A stretch of 32,660 nucleotides of DNA, from contig JAFZQI010000047.1 of NCBI GenBank assembly GCA_017620475.1, forward strand, positions 1 through 32,660, read 5' to 3'. This stretch comes from Clostridiales bacterium (lineage in GTDB: Bacteria > Bacillota > Clostridia > Saccharofermentanales > Saccharofermentanaceae). The notes beneath the pieces were generated by a model. That model did not search any database, was not told the DNA's origin, and saw only the letters and a program-made list of their open reading frames with translations. The stretch's first letter is position 1. Each line of letters begins with the position of its first letter. Of this stretch, positions 25,788 to 32,660 are shown piece after piece. The position numbers and the translations under genes are program-made.

Positions 25788-26137
25788 TCTGTTGAATATG
25801 ATTCAAGAGGGAGTTTCAACAGATTAATAAACTGAGATTGTCTGTTGATTGTGATTCGCAAGGTAATTTCAACAGATTATAAATTGAAAATGTCTGTTGA
25901 ATCCTGCTAGCAACCCCGAGTTAACAGACGAACAGTGTAATTATGTCTGTCGAATCCTACCAGTGACCAGATTCAACAGACGGGCAGAGTATTTTTGTAT
26001 GTCGAAAACCTTCTTTTCCATTTTTCAACAGACGCGCAGCGTATTTTCGTCTGTCGAAAACCCTCTTTCCAATTTTTCTACAGACGCTACCCCGAATCGT
26101 GTCTGTTGAATTGGATTAGTCATCATGATTCAACAGA
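25788..26137. repeat. array of 14 alternating 9-bp inverted half-sites
   Basis: Half-sites of consensus TCTGT(T/C)GAA and its complement TTCAACAGA alternate strictly. Their starts are 25788, 25815, 25841, 25868, 25893, 25920, 25946, 25972, 25998, 26024, 26050, 26076, 26102 and 26129, that is, every 25-27 bp. Every neighbouring pair can form a hairpin with a 16-18-nt loop. Most copies match at 8 or 9 positions. Loops vary but are related in pairs: AACCTTCTTTTCC and AACCCTCTTTCC in units 5 and 6, and CAGnGTATTTT shared between units. This suggests growth by duplication of a 52-bp unit, with the half-sites kept more strictly than the loops. It lies between the exporter stop codon and the oad promoter. 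It is not a CRISPR array, and I know no named element like it. Confidence 0.88.
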
Positions 26138-26176
26138 CTCAATTTGAAACAGCCGGATTCAGACACCTCCCGACTG

Positions 26177-27934
26177 TTATTTTTTCGGCTGTCCGAGCTT
26201 AATGACCTGGTCGGCTCCGGCGATAGTCGACAGACGGTGGGCGATGATGAATCCCGTTCTCCCTCGCGTCATGTTATCGAAAGCTTCAACGATGCGCTTC
26301 TCCGTCAGTGTATCGACCGCGCTCGTCGCCTCATCGAGGATCAGCAGCGACGGATCCATCAAGAGCACACGCGCGATACAAAGAAGCTGTTTCTGTCCCT
26401 CAGAAAGAGAGATGTCCTTCCCCGGCACCGTATCGTATCCGTCCGGAAGTCTCTTGATGAAACCATGCGCTCTGGCCGCTTTCGCCGCCGCAATCACCTC
26501 TTCGTCCGTCGCATCTGGGCGCCCGTACGCAATGTTGTCGCGGATCGACCGCTCGAGAAGCCACGTCTCCTGCAGCACCATGCCGAACATTCTTCGAAGC
26601 TCGGATCGCGGCATCTCCCGAATATCTTTCCCGTCGATGAGGATCCGCCCTTCGTCAGACTCGTAGAACCGCATAAGAAGATTCATAAGTGTGGTCTTCC
26701 CGCAGCCCGTCGGGCCGATGATTGCCACCTTCTGTCCGGGCTCAACCTTGAGGCTGAAGTCATCGAAGATCTTCTTTTCTTTTGTATATCCGAATGTCAC
26801 ATGCTCGAAAAGCACTTCACCCCGGACTTTTCCGGTCTCATCCGAGACAACATGACCCTCCGGAGACAGTGCTTTTGCCGAAGCCTCTTCAACTTCCTTC
26901 TCCTCCGGAAGATCGAGGATCGCGAACACACGCGACAGCGACGCGAAGGCCGCCATGACCTGCGTCGTGATATTCGTCAGATCGTTGATCGGCTTACTGA
27001 AGTTCTTCCAATAAAGGATAAAAGTCGTAATGTTACCTACTGTAAGACCGCCGAACCACACGCCGAGAGCACCGATGAGAATATAGGTCGTACTGTCGAC
27101 AAAACGCGTTACCGGGTTCGGAAGTGAGGACGCAAACTGCGCCGTCACGGATGACTTATTGAGTTCCTCGTTCTTTTCGCGGAAAGCGGAGAGGAACTTC
27201 TCTTCACAGCCGAAAGCCTTGATCTCTTTTCTTCCGTAGAGATTCTCCTCCACGTCACCGGACAGGGATCCCACCAGATTCTGCTGGGACTTGAAATACT
27301 TCGTCGTCTTCTTCGCGATCGTCGTCGCCGACCAGATCATCAGAACAGCCATCGGAAGAATGATCAAAGTCATTTTCCAGCTGATAAACACCATGAAGCC
27401 CACGGTTCCGAGGATCGTCACGAGCACGGTAAAGAGATTCAGCAGACCCTGCAGCATACCTTCGGAAATCGCATCTGCATCGTTAATGAAGTGCGTCGCC
27501 GTATCTCCCTGAGGATGGGTGTCATAGAAGGAAACCGGAAGATGTGACAGTTTATGCGAGAGCGAACGGCGCACTTCCAGCGCGGTCTTTGCCGCCACCA
27601 CGTTGGCAAAATAGGTGACCACCCAGGTAAAGAGGGCCGCCAGAAGATACATCCCGAGAAGGATTAGGGCGCGCGTCCCGAGATACGTGAGGTCCACGTT
27701 ACCCGCCTCGCCCATATTATCGATCGTTGCACCGAGAAATGCCGGCGCCACGACCTGCAATCCGCCGCTTAAGATCGCCGCCAGGATCAGCAGCACCAGC
27801 GAAAACTTCGATGTTCCCGTAAACTGAAGAAGTGCGGTCAGGTCCTTAAGCGAGACACGGGTTTTCGCATCGGACATCTTCGCCGCATCCGGCGAGAGAT
27901 TGCCCATTCCGCTCAGCATCGAATCCTTGGCCAT
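26177..27934 (-). CDS. ABC exporter half-transporter, catalytic subunit
   Basis: This 585-aa fusion has an N-terminal six-helix membrane domain (about 35-330) and a C-terminal ATPase (about 365-585). Walker A is GPTGCGKTTL, Walker B is LLILDEATSAVD with the catalytic Glu, and the switch His is in IIAHRLSTI. The signature is LSEGQ rather than LSGGQ. With the partner encoded upstream it forms a heterodimeric exporter of the BmrCD/TM287-288 type. ATG 27934 has GGAGG upstream and overlaps the partner stop as TAATG, so they are translationally coupled; the in-frame start at 27988 is inside the partner gene. The C-terminus stops shortly after the H-loop (ADQVIKLGQPKK), about 25-35 residues earlier than usual. 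Substrate unknown. Confidence 0.93.
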   Translation of the reverse strand: MAKDSMLSGMGNLSPDAAKMSDAKTRVSLKDLTALLQFTGTSKFSLVLLILAAILSGGLQVVAPAFLGATIDNMGEAGNVDLTYLGTRALILLGMYLLAALFTWVVTYFANVVAAKTALEVRRSLSHKLSHLPVSFYDTHPQGDTATHFINDADAISEGMLQGLLNLFTVLVTILGTVGFMVFISWKMTLIILPMAVLMIWSATTIAKKTTKYFKSQQNLVGSLSGDVEENLYGRKEIKAFGCEEKFLSAFREKNEELNKSSVTAQFASSLPNPVTRFVDSTTYILIGALGVWFGGLTVGNITTFILYWKNFSKPINDLTNITTQVMAAFASLSRVFAILDLPEEKEVEEASAKALSPEGHVVSDETGKVRGEVLFEHVTFGYTKEKKIFDDFSLKVEPGQKVAIIGPTGCGKTTLMNLLMRFYESDEGRILIDGKDIREMPRSELRRMFGMVLQETWLLERSIRDNIAYGRPDATDEEVIAAAKAARAHGFIKRLPDGYDTVPGKDISLSEGQKQLLCIARVLLMDPSLLILDEATSAVDTLTEKRIVEAFDNMTRGRTGFIIAHRLSTIAGADQVIKLGQPKK

Positions 27935-29697
27935 TATTCCACACCTCCCATCTCCTGAGAGGCCGCAATACGCGAATAGGCCTCGCACTCATTAAGAAGG
28001 GCCTCGTGCTTGCCCTGCCCGACCACCGAACCGTTATCCAGAACGATGATCCAGTCGGAATCGGCGATCTCGTTGATCTTCGAAGAAATCTCGACCACCG
28101 TCCGCTGATGTTTCTTCGCATGCTCGGAAAGAGCCGCCGAGAAGCGTGCGGAAGTATCCTTATCCAGAGCCGCCGTCGCATCATCCAAAAGCAGGATCTC
28201 ACTGTCGGTGCAAAGCGCCCGCGCAATGGAAAGACGCTGTCTCTGACCTCCGGAAAAGTTCTTTCCCTTCGGCTCGACTTTGGCATCCGGTCCGCCCTTC
28301 TCGCAAATAAAATCCCACGCCTGCGCGATCTCGCAGCGTTCCTTCAACTCCTCGTCCGAAAGAGGCACTTCCCGTCCGAGATTCAGATTCTCTCTTATCG
28401 TCCCTTCGAAAAGCGCTGTGGTCTGGAATACCGGTGCCATCTTTTCACGAAGCGTTTTCTCCGGAAGAGCTGCAATCGATTTCCCGTCGACATAGATATG
28501 TCCTTTGTCGATCTCATACAGCCGCAAAAGCAGTGCGATGATGGTCGATTTACCGGAACCGGTCGTCCCGATGATACCGAGTTTCTCGCCTTTCCGAAGT
28601 TCAAAAGAAACATCCTTCAGCGCGTAGTATTCCTCCGAATCTTCTTTGCCGGACAGATAGGAGAAGGACACGTTCTTCCACTTCACGATCGCCCGGTCAT
28701 CGTGATCCTCGGCATCGGCGCCTGTCTCGGGTTCGCGCTTTTCGGGCACCAGTTCCAGCACCCCTTCAATTCGTTCCGCCGATACGAAAGACCGCGAGAA
28801 AATAACGACAAGATTTCCGATCTTATTGAGCTCATCGAAAATACTGAAAATGTAGTTGATAAACGTCAGGAGCATACCCGCCGTGATGACCTCACTATTG
28901 ATCCGGTAGCCGCCGACCCAGAGCACGAAGACCACCGCCGCGTTCATAATGAGGATCGTGATCGGGCGAAGAAGCGCCGAATATTTCGCCACGGAAAGGG
29001 TCTCCTGCGCGTACACATCACTCGCTTCATCTGTCAGATCCTGATGGTATTTCTCACGGGAAAAAGCGCGCACGACACGGATACCGGACAGCCGCTCATT
29101 GACCACACGGCTAATGTCATCGAGTTTACCCTGCACCACCTTGTAGCGGACAAAGGTCACCTTGATGATCGAAAGAAGCGTGATCAGGAAAAGCGTCGAG
29201 CCCACGGCGATCACAACGGACATCGGCGCATCGAGGATCACGGCTGCCACGATCCCGCCGATGGTGATAAACGGAGCACGGAAGACCAAACGGATAAACA
29301 TAGATACACCCGTGCATACCTGATTGACATCCGAAGTCATCGCCACATTCAGGAAAGAAACTCCGCAGCGTTCCTGCTGCGCGACCGATAAAGAATTGAC
29401 CTGCGTCAGAAGCCGGTCACGAAGGCGCATACCGACACCGGAGCTGGCTCTCGCCGCACAATACTGACAGACCGTCGCCGCAGCAAGTCCCATCGCCGCC
29501 ATACCGAACATCAGAAGAGCGGTCCTCACAATAAATCCCCGGCTCTCCGCAGAGAATCCGGTATCCACGATCTTTCCCATCAGGATCGGCAGGAATAATT
29601 CCAGGATCGCCTCGAAAAGCTTCGCGGCCGGTCCCAGGATAAACTCCATCCGGTACGGACGGAACTCATGAAAGATTTTCCTGTACTTCTTAATCAT
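27934..29697 (-). CDS. ABC exporter half-transporter, degenerate-site subunit
   Basis: This 587-aa fusion has a membrane domain (about 15-320) and an ATPase domain (about 345-587). Walker A is GTTGSGKST and the signature FSGGQRQRLSIARAL is canonical. Walker B reads ILLLDDATAALD with Asp in place of the catalytic Glu, and the switch-His position is SSKINEI with no His. The domain is therefore the non-catalytic half of a heterodimer, and its defects pair with the altered signature of the partner in one composite site. ATG 29697 has AGAGGA upstream; the in-frame start at 29751 has none. It follows the DUF6472-like gene by 55 bp, and that spacer carries a GC-rich hairpin. Homologues export drugs, peptides or lipids; nothing here identifies the cargo. 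Confidence 0.93.
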   Translation of the reverse strand: MIKKYRKIFHEFRPYRMEFILGPAAKLFEAILELFLPILMGKIVDTGFSAESRGFIVRTALLMFGMAAMGLAAATVCQYCAARASSGVGMRLRDRLLTQVNSLSVAQQERCGVSFLNVAMTSDVNQVCTGVSMFIRLVFRAPFITIGGIVAAVILDAPMSVVIAVGSTLFLITLLSIIKVTFVRYKVVQGKLDDISRVVNERLSGIRVVRAFSREKYHQDLTDEASDVYAQETLSVAKYSALLRPITILIMNAAVVFVLWVGGYRINSEVITAGMLLTFINYIFSIFDELNKIGNLVVIFSRSFVSAERIEGVLELVPEKREPETGADAEDHDDRAIVKWKNVSFSYLSGKEDSEEYYALKDVSFELRKGEKLGIIGTTGSGKSTIIALLLRLYEIDKGHIYVDGKSIAALPEKTLREKMAPVFQTTALFEGTIRENLNLGREVPLSDEELKERCEIAQAWDFICEKGGPDAKVEPKGKNFSGGQRQRLSIARALCTDSEILLLDDATAALDKDTSARFSAALSEHAKKHQRTVVEISSKINEIADSDWIIVLDNGSVVGQGKHEALLNECEAYSRIAASQEMGGVE

Positions 29698-29711
29698 TCT
29701 TTCCTCTTCTT

Positions 29712-29745
29712 CGCAGCGCGGCTTTTCTCTTCCATCGCCGCTGCG
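29712..29745 (-). promoter_or_regulatory. GC-rich hairpin ahead of the exporter genes
   Basis: CGCAGCG (29712-29718) and CGCTGCG (29739-29745) are perfect 7-bp arms around a 20-nt loop, in the 55-bp spacer between the DUF6472-like gene and the exporter. No T run follows, so it is not a classical terminator. It may tune mRNA stability or translation of the exporter relative to the regulator. Confidence 0.35.
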
Positions 29746-29752
29746 CCGCACT

Positions 29753-29926
29753 TTAGATCTGCTTATTCACCGTCTTATACTCGCCGTCTTCGATATAATA
29801 CGGACAATCCTTCCTTCTTCCCTCAAGCATACGCTCCCAGGCATCCTGGTCGATGGGCGCCTCGCAGAAATACGTTTCCGCCTCATCATCATATATATAA
29901 TTCGAACAACGCTCGCAATCGTTCAT
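29753..29926 (-). CDS. small four-cysteine protein, DUF6472-like
   Basis: This 57-aa acidic protein begins MNDCERCSNYIYDDEAETYF and has cysteines at 4, 7, 21 and 41. The pattern CxxC, then YFCE, then DCPYY with a terminal KTVNKQI matches the small DUF6472-type proteins common in Clostridia, and suggests a metal site. Its ATG overlaps the stop of the AraC gene as ATGA, with GGAG 6-7 nt upstream inside that gene, so translation is coupled. It sits between regulator and exporter. Function is unknown; a role as a metal-binding accessory is only a guess. Confidence 0.75.
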   Translation of the reverse strand: MNDCERCSNYIYDDEAETYFCEAPIDQDAWERMLEGRRKDCPYYIEDGEYKTVNKQI

Positions 29927-30810
29927 TTTCTCTCCTCACCGACCCGTCTGTGTCTTTTACGGAATTCACTCGGCATCTCGCCGACGTTTTTCTTAAATGC
30001 TTCGGCAAAATAACTGGCCCCCGAGAATCCGACTTCATAGGCGATATCCACGATCGGCATATCCGTCTGCGCCAGACGCTCCGCACCTTTACGGAGGCGG
30101 AACATTGTCAGATACATATTCGGTGTCTGGTTCAGGTATTTCTGGAACACCTGACAGCAGCTGGTCTTACCCATATTCCCCGACGCACAGATATCATCCA
30201 AAGTGATTTTACCATGGTAATTGTCCGCAATAAATGAAATCATGCTCTTCAGCTGAGTCAGCTGCGGAGAGACCTCTCGGGTCTTCGCCGGTGCGCTTCC
30301 CAGATGGCGGAAAAGATGCTCCCAGATGGCGAAGAACTGCCCCTGTGCGCCTAATTCCAAGGTCGTTTCATGCCGCATATAGTATACACGAAGAACAGCA
30401 TCAAGAATATTTCTCTGCCACTCGATCTCCGGACTAAGCACCTGATAAGGACAACTGGCATTCTCAATAACCGGAAGCACGTAGCGGTTCTCGATGCTTC
30501 GCGTCGCACATAGAAGCACCGGATGGAACCGGACCATGACATACTCGCATTCCCGCTTCTCAACAGATTGCGCATCGTGTACCTGTCGGGCATTCACGAA
30601 TAATCCTTCATCGGGATGAAGCTCCACGATCTCTCCATTGACACTGCACTGCATGTTGCCGCGAAGGATCACAAGGAATTCCACATCGTCATGCCAGTGG
30701 CTTCCAATTTCAAAATTCGGATATAAGGACAGAAAATCACGGCGAATCTTAACAGGATAATCCACCTCATCAAACTGTGTTCCCAACGCGCTTTCCAGCA
30801 GATTATCCAT
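29923..30810 (-). CDS. AraC-family transcriptional regulator
   Basis: This 295-aa protein has an N-terminal cupin-like ligand domain (about 20-140), with GSHWHDDVEFLVILRG and the HPDEGLFVNARQVHD turn. The C-terminal double helix-turn-helix is at about 185-290: ITLDDICASGNMGKTSCCQVFQ for the first motif, MPIVDIAYEVGFSGASYFAEAFKK for the second, then the usual GEMPSEFRKRHRR. ATG 30810 has GGAG 8 nt upstream; GTG 30819 with AAGG upstream is a possible alternative that adds three residues. It heads the unit regulator - DUF6472-like - exporter pair, so it probably controls the exporter in response to a small ligand. Such cupin AraC proteins often sense sugars, but export-linked ones also exist. 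Confidence 0.93.
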   Translation of the reverse strand: MDNLLESALGTQFDEVDYPVKIRRDFLSLYPNFEIGSHWHDDVEFLVILRGNMQCSVNGEIVELHPDEGLFVNARQVHDAQSVEKRECEYVMVRFHPVLLCATRSIENRYVLPVIENASCPYQVLSPEIEWQRNILDAVLRVYYMRHETTLELGAQGQFFAIWEHLFRHLGSAPAKTREVSPQLTQLKSMISFIADNYHGKITLDDICASGNMGKTSCCQVFQKYLNQTPNMYLTMFRLRKGAERLAQTDMPIVDIAYEVGFSGASYFAEAFKKNVGEMPSEFRKRHRRVGEERK

Positions 30811-30886
30811 ACCCTGCACTCCATACCTTGTGAAATATTGTTATAGTATCAGGAATTATTCTAATAGAAAAAAACCTTTTTGTACA

Positions 30887-30897
30887 CTACAATGTAG
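30887..30897. promoter_or_regulatory. 11-bp palindrome upstream of the AraC gene
   Basis: CTACA and TGTAG flank a single central base, 77 bp upstream of the regulator start. It could be an operator. The remainder of 30820-30930 is AT-rich and holds no gene I can see. Confidence 0.3.
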
Positions 30898-30949
30898 GTG
30901 TCATCTATCGATACATGTATGGGTACGATGACTATACTATTATCCTCGT

Positions 30950-31004
30950 CCTCACGCTTTGGCCATCACATCCCCAATGGTAGTTCAACGTGAGGATTTT
31001 TTTT
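30950..31004 (+). terminator. orphan plus-strand terminator-like hairpin
   Basis: CCTCACG (30950-30956) and CGTGAGG (30989-30995) form a perfect 7-bp stem, with CCAT/ATGG able to pair inside the loop, followed by A and eight T residues on the plus strand. No plus-strand gene precedes it. TATACT at 30934-30939 lies just upstream and could be a -10 box of a very short RNA. On the minus strand it has no T run, so it is not a good terminator for the membrane-protein gene at 31033. Confidence 0.5.
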
Positions 31005-31032
31005 GTTCTTTTTTCAAAGACCCGGATCCGAA

Positions 31033-32259
31033 TCAGTAATATGCGCCTCTTATGATTCCGACCAGAATGCTTCTGCACATTCTGTCGACATAGACAGTCT
31101 GGAATGGAATAAACAGCATGAAATAGATCGTGTAGAAGATGACTTCCCACTGGTTGTGTGCAATCTTTTCAACCTGTTCCATGAACACTTTCTTTACGAC
31201 TTTATTTTCGGTGATCACCAGAAGGCAAAGCAATGCCAGATAGTAGCAGATCGCAGCGAAGATCCATCTTCCGTAATCACACTTACGGATGAATAGGGGC
31301 ACAGTCGTCAGCGAGCCCATGCAGAGGAGCATCACGACTTCTTTATGGCTGGATTCTTTGTAGATCGCCTTGATGATATCTCGGATCTTCAAGATGATCG
31401 GGATGAACATCAGAATAAAGAGACATGTGGAAATACGTGCATCCGCAAGGAATTCCAGCTCCGAATCATAAAGATCCACGCCCAGTACGTATGCTCTTAA
31501 TGCATCGTAGTGCACGTCCTGTCCGGGTGCGGCCAGCCGCTGCGCATCACTTACGATCCCTTCAAACATTTCTTCGGAAACAGGGAAAAGAGATTTACTG
31601 AATGAAAATACCCAGAAGAATACAAACAGGGAAACCAGGATACTGATCCCCAGCCAGATGATGTACTTTGATCTCTTTTTCGCCCCGTGGAAAACGATCT
31701 TATAGATCAGGCATGCGAGTACGATGTTGTAGTAATCAAAGGCATAGCCTTCGTGGATCAGTATGCCTATCGCCGGGCAGATCACACAAAGGATCATTCC
31801 CCGGTCCTTCAGCACCGCATATCCGGCGATCAGAGAAAGGATCAGAAGATACATATCCGTCCGGCCGTATCCCTCACTGGTCATATACATCTCGATGAAG
31901 AACGGCGCGATCATCATGACGAATGCTTTGGCATAGTTGCTTTCTCCGTAAGCACGGATGAACAGTTTGCCGAAATACCACAGCACGGCCAGGTACAGGA
32001 TATACCCGATCGTGCTGAAAATAAATACCGTATTGTAGCAGTAGAACCGATCTCCGAGAATACGGCAGATCACATCAAGTATCGATCCGAACAAACCTCT
32101 TGCAACGACGCCATGGCGATAATTCAGGGCGAACATGGTTGCGTTCATCCCTTCAACGATGAACTTCGACTGCCCCACGATCATGACCACGGTCATCAGC
32201 AGCATGGCAACCGAATACTTCTTATCGTCACTTCTCTTTAGCTCATGTAGTTCCTGCAA
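31033..32259 (-). CDS. polytopic membrane protein of unknown function
   Basis: This 408-aa protein has about ten hydrophobic segments. Conserved-looking extracytoplasmic motifs are NYRHGVVARGLFGS (about 46-59), SEGYGRTDMY (about 128-137), and a GILIHEGYAF stretch. The layout, with charged loops between membrane helices, resembles polysaccharide polymerases or lipid-sugar GT-C enzymes, but I cannot assign a family. The start is TTG 32259 with GAGGG about 8 nt upstream; the first in-frame ATG would remove part of the cytoplasmic tail. It follows the acyl-CoA synthetase gene by 14 bp, so the two are probably co-transcribed. A cell-envelope role is inferred from topology only. Confidence 0.75.
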   Translation of the reverse strand: MQELHELKRSDDKKYSVAMLLMTVVMIVGQSKFIVEGMNATMFALNYRHGVVARGLFGSILDVICRILGDRFYCYNTVFIFSTIGYILYLAVLWYFGKLFIRAYGESNYAKAFVMMIAPFFIEMYMTSEGYGRTDMYLLILSLIAGYAVLKDRGMILCVICPAIGILIHEGYAFDYYNIVLACLIYKIVFHGAKKRSKYIIWLGISILVSLFVFFWVFSFSKSLFPVSEEMFEGIVSDAQRLAAPGQDVHYDALRAYVLGVDLYDSELEFLADARISTCLFILMFIPIILKIRDIIKAIYKESSHKEVVMLLCMGSLTTVPLFIRKCDYGRWIFAAICYYLALLCLLVITENKVVKKVFMEQVEKIAHNQWEVIFYTIYFMLFIPFQTVYVDRMCRSILVGIIRGAYY

Positions 32260-32273
32260 AGGCGTGCCCTCAA

Positions 32274-32660
32274 TTAAGCAGTCTCGATCTTTGAAGCTTT
32301 CTCCAGACCCAGCATCTTGACCGCGTCTTCTCTCATCTTGAACTTTAATATCTTACCTGCCGCGTTCATCGGGAAGGAATCCACAAATGCCACATAGCGA
32401 GGTGTCTTATGCTTGGCCATGTGATCCTTGACGTACTTCTTAACGTCATCCTCGGTCAGCGTGGAGCCTTCCTTCTTGATGATGCAGGCCATGATCTCTT
32501 CACCGTACTGCTCATCCGGCACGCCGATGACCTGTACGTCGGAAACGTCAGGATGAGTGTAGATGAACTCTTCGATCTCCTTCGGGTAGATGTTCTCACC
32601 ACCACGGATGATCATGTCCTTGATACGGCCGGTGATCTTATAGTAACCCTCCGGTGTACG
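32274..32660 (-). CDS. acyl-CoA synthetase (AMP-binding), C-terminal part
   Basis: The gene runs off the right edge; the last 128 residues are visible. This is the mobile C-terminal domain of adenylate-forming enzymes, which activate a carboxylic acid with ATP and transfer it to CoA. Visible are the hinge and following loop [36 protein letters not shown], and the catalytic lysine near the end in [13 protein letters not shown]. This arrangement matches fatty-acyl- or medium-chain acyl-CoA synthetases, whereas AMP-ligases of nonribosomal pathways would continue into a carrier domain. The substrate cannot be deduced without the N-terminal domain. Confidence 0.92.
   Translation of the reverse strand, partial: RTPEGYYKITGRIKDMIIRGGENIYPKEIEEFIYTHPDVSDVQVIGVPDEQYGEEIMACIIKKEGSTLTEDDVKKYVKDHMAKHKTPRYVAFVDSFPMNAAGKILKFKMREDAVKMLGLEKASKIETA

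Larger units (their letters stand above)
25446..26176. other. 731-bp gene-free region between oadA and the ABC exporter
   Basis: No protein-coding gene is convincing here. From left to right the region holds the oadA leader and promoter (25446-25557), about 145 bp with nothing I recognise, a 23-bp imperfect tandem direct repeat (25705-25750), and the alternating inverted-repeat array (25788-26137) that reaches to 39 bp from the exporter stop codon. Confidence 0.7.

Noticed and set aside
25897..26109. 70-codon plus-strand open frame inside the repeat array
   Set aside because: Its sequence follows the repeat units, has no ribosome site, and shows no protein-like conservation.
25788..26137. 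CRISPR array
   Set aside because: Repeats are only 9 bp, alternate in orientation, and some spacers resemble each other; no cas genes are present.

Overview
The window looks like a chromosome segment from an anaerobic, low-to-mid-GC Gram-positive of the class Clostridia (Lachnospiraceae- or Oscillospiraceae-like). The signs are strong Shine-Dalgarno sites, lipoprotein signal peptides with no outer-membrane genes, a sodium-pumping oxaloacetate decarboxylase with a separate biotin carrier, a VTC/DUF4956/Cthe_2159 surface module, and a small four-cysteine DUF6472-like protein. The species cannot be fixed from sequence alone.

Layout. 1-1167 (+): 3' part of glutamate dehydrogenase with a strong terminator. 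1334-1545 (-): frameshifted remnant of an unrecognised gene. 1587-2441 (-): NADAR-family protein with its own promoter and terminator. 2520-5545 (-): VTC-type polyphosphate polymerase-like protein, DUF4956 membrane protein and Cthe_2159-like lipoprotein. This group is divergent from a two-component system (5705-7734, +); the shared intergenic region carries a candidate operator. 7724-9250 (-): GT-C type membrane glycosyltransferase. 9299-21885 (-): five tandem paralogous lipoproteins of 808-833 aa, each a propeller-like N-terminal half fused to an ABC-type solute-binding half, with no permease or ATPase beside them. 22075-25445 (-): Na+-pumping oxaloacetate decarboxylase operon (alpha, gamma, biotin carrier, beta). 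25446-26176: 731 bp without a gene, holding the oad promoter, a small direct repeat and a regular array of fourteen 9-bp half-sites in alternating orientation every 25-27 bp. 26177-30810 (-): AraC-type regulator, small DUF6472-like protein and a heterodimeric ABC exporter. 31033-32259 (-): polytopic membrane protein, preceded by the 3' end of an acyl-CoA synthetase (32274-32660).

How the parts fit. Gdh and the decarboxylase pump are central fermentation functions (ammonia/2-oxoglutarate exchange; oxaloacetate to pyruvate coupled to Na+ export). Most of the remainder is cell surface: lipoproteins, GT-C enzymes, a possible surface polyphosphate module and an exporter with its own regulator. The two least conventional items are the alternating inverted-repeat array at 25788-26137 and the five-gene propeller/solute-binding lipoprotein cluster.
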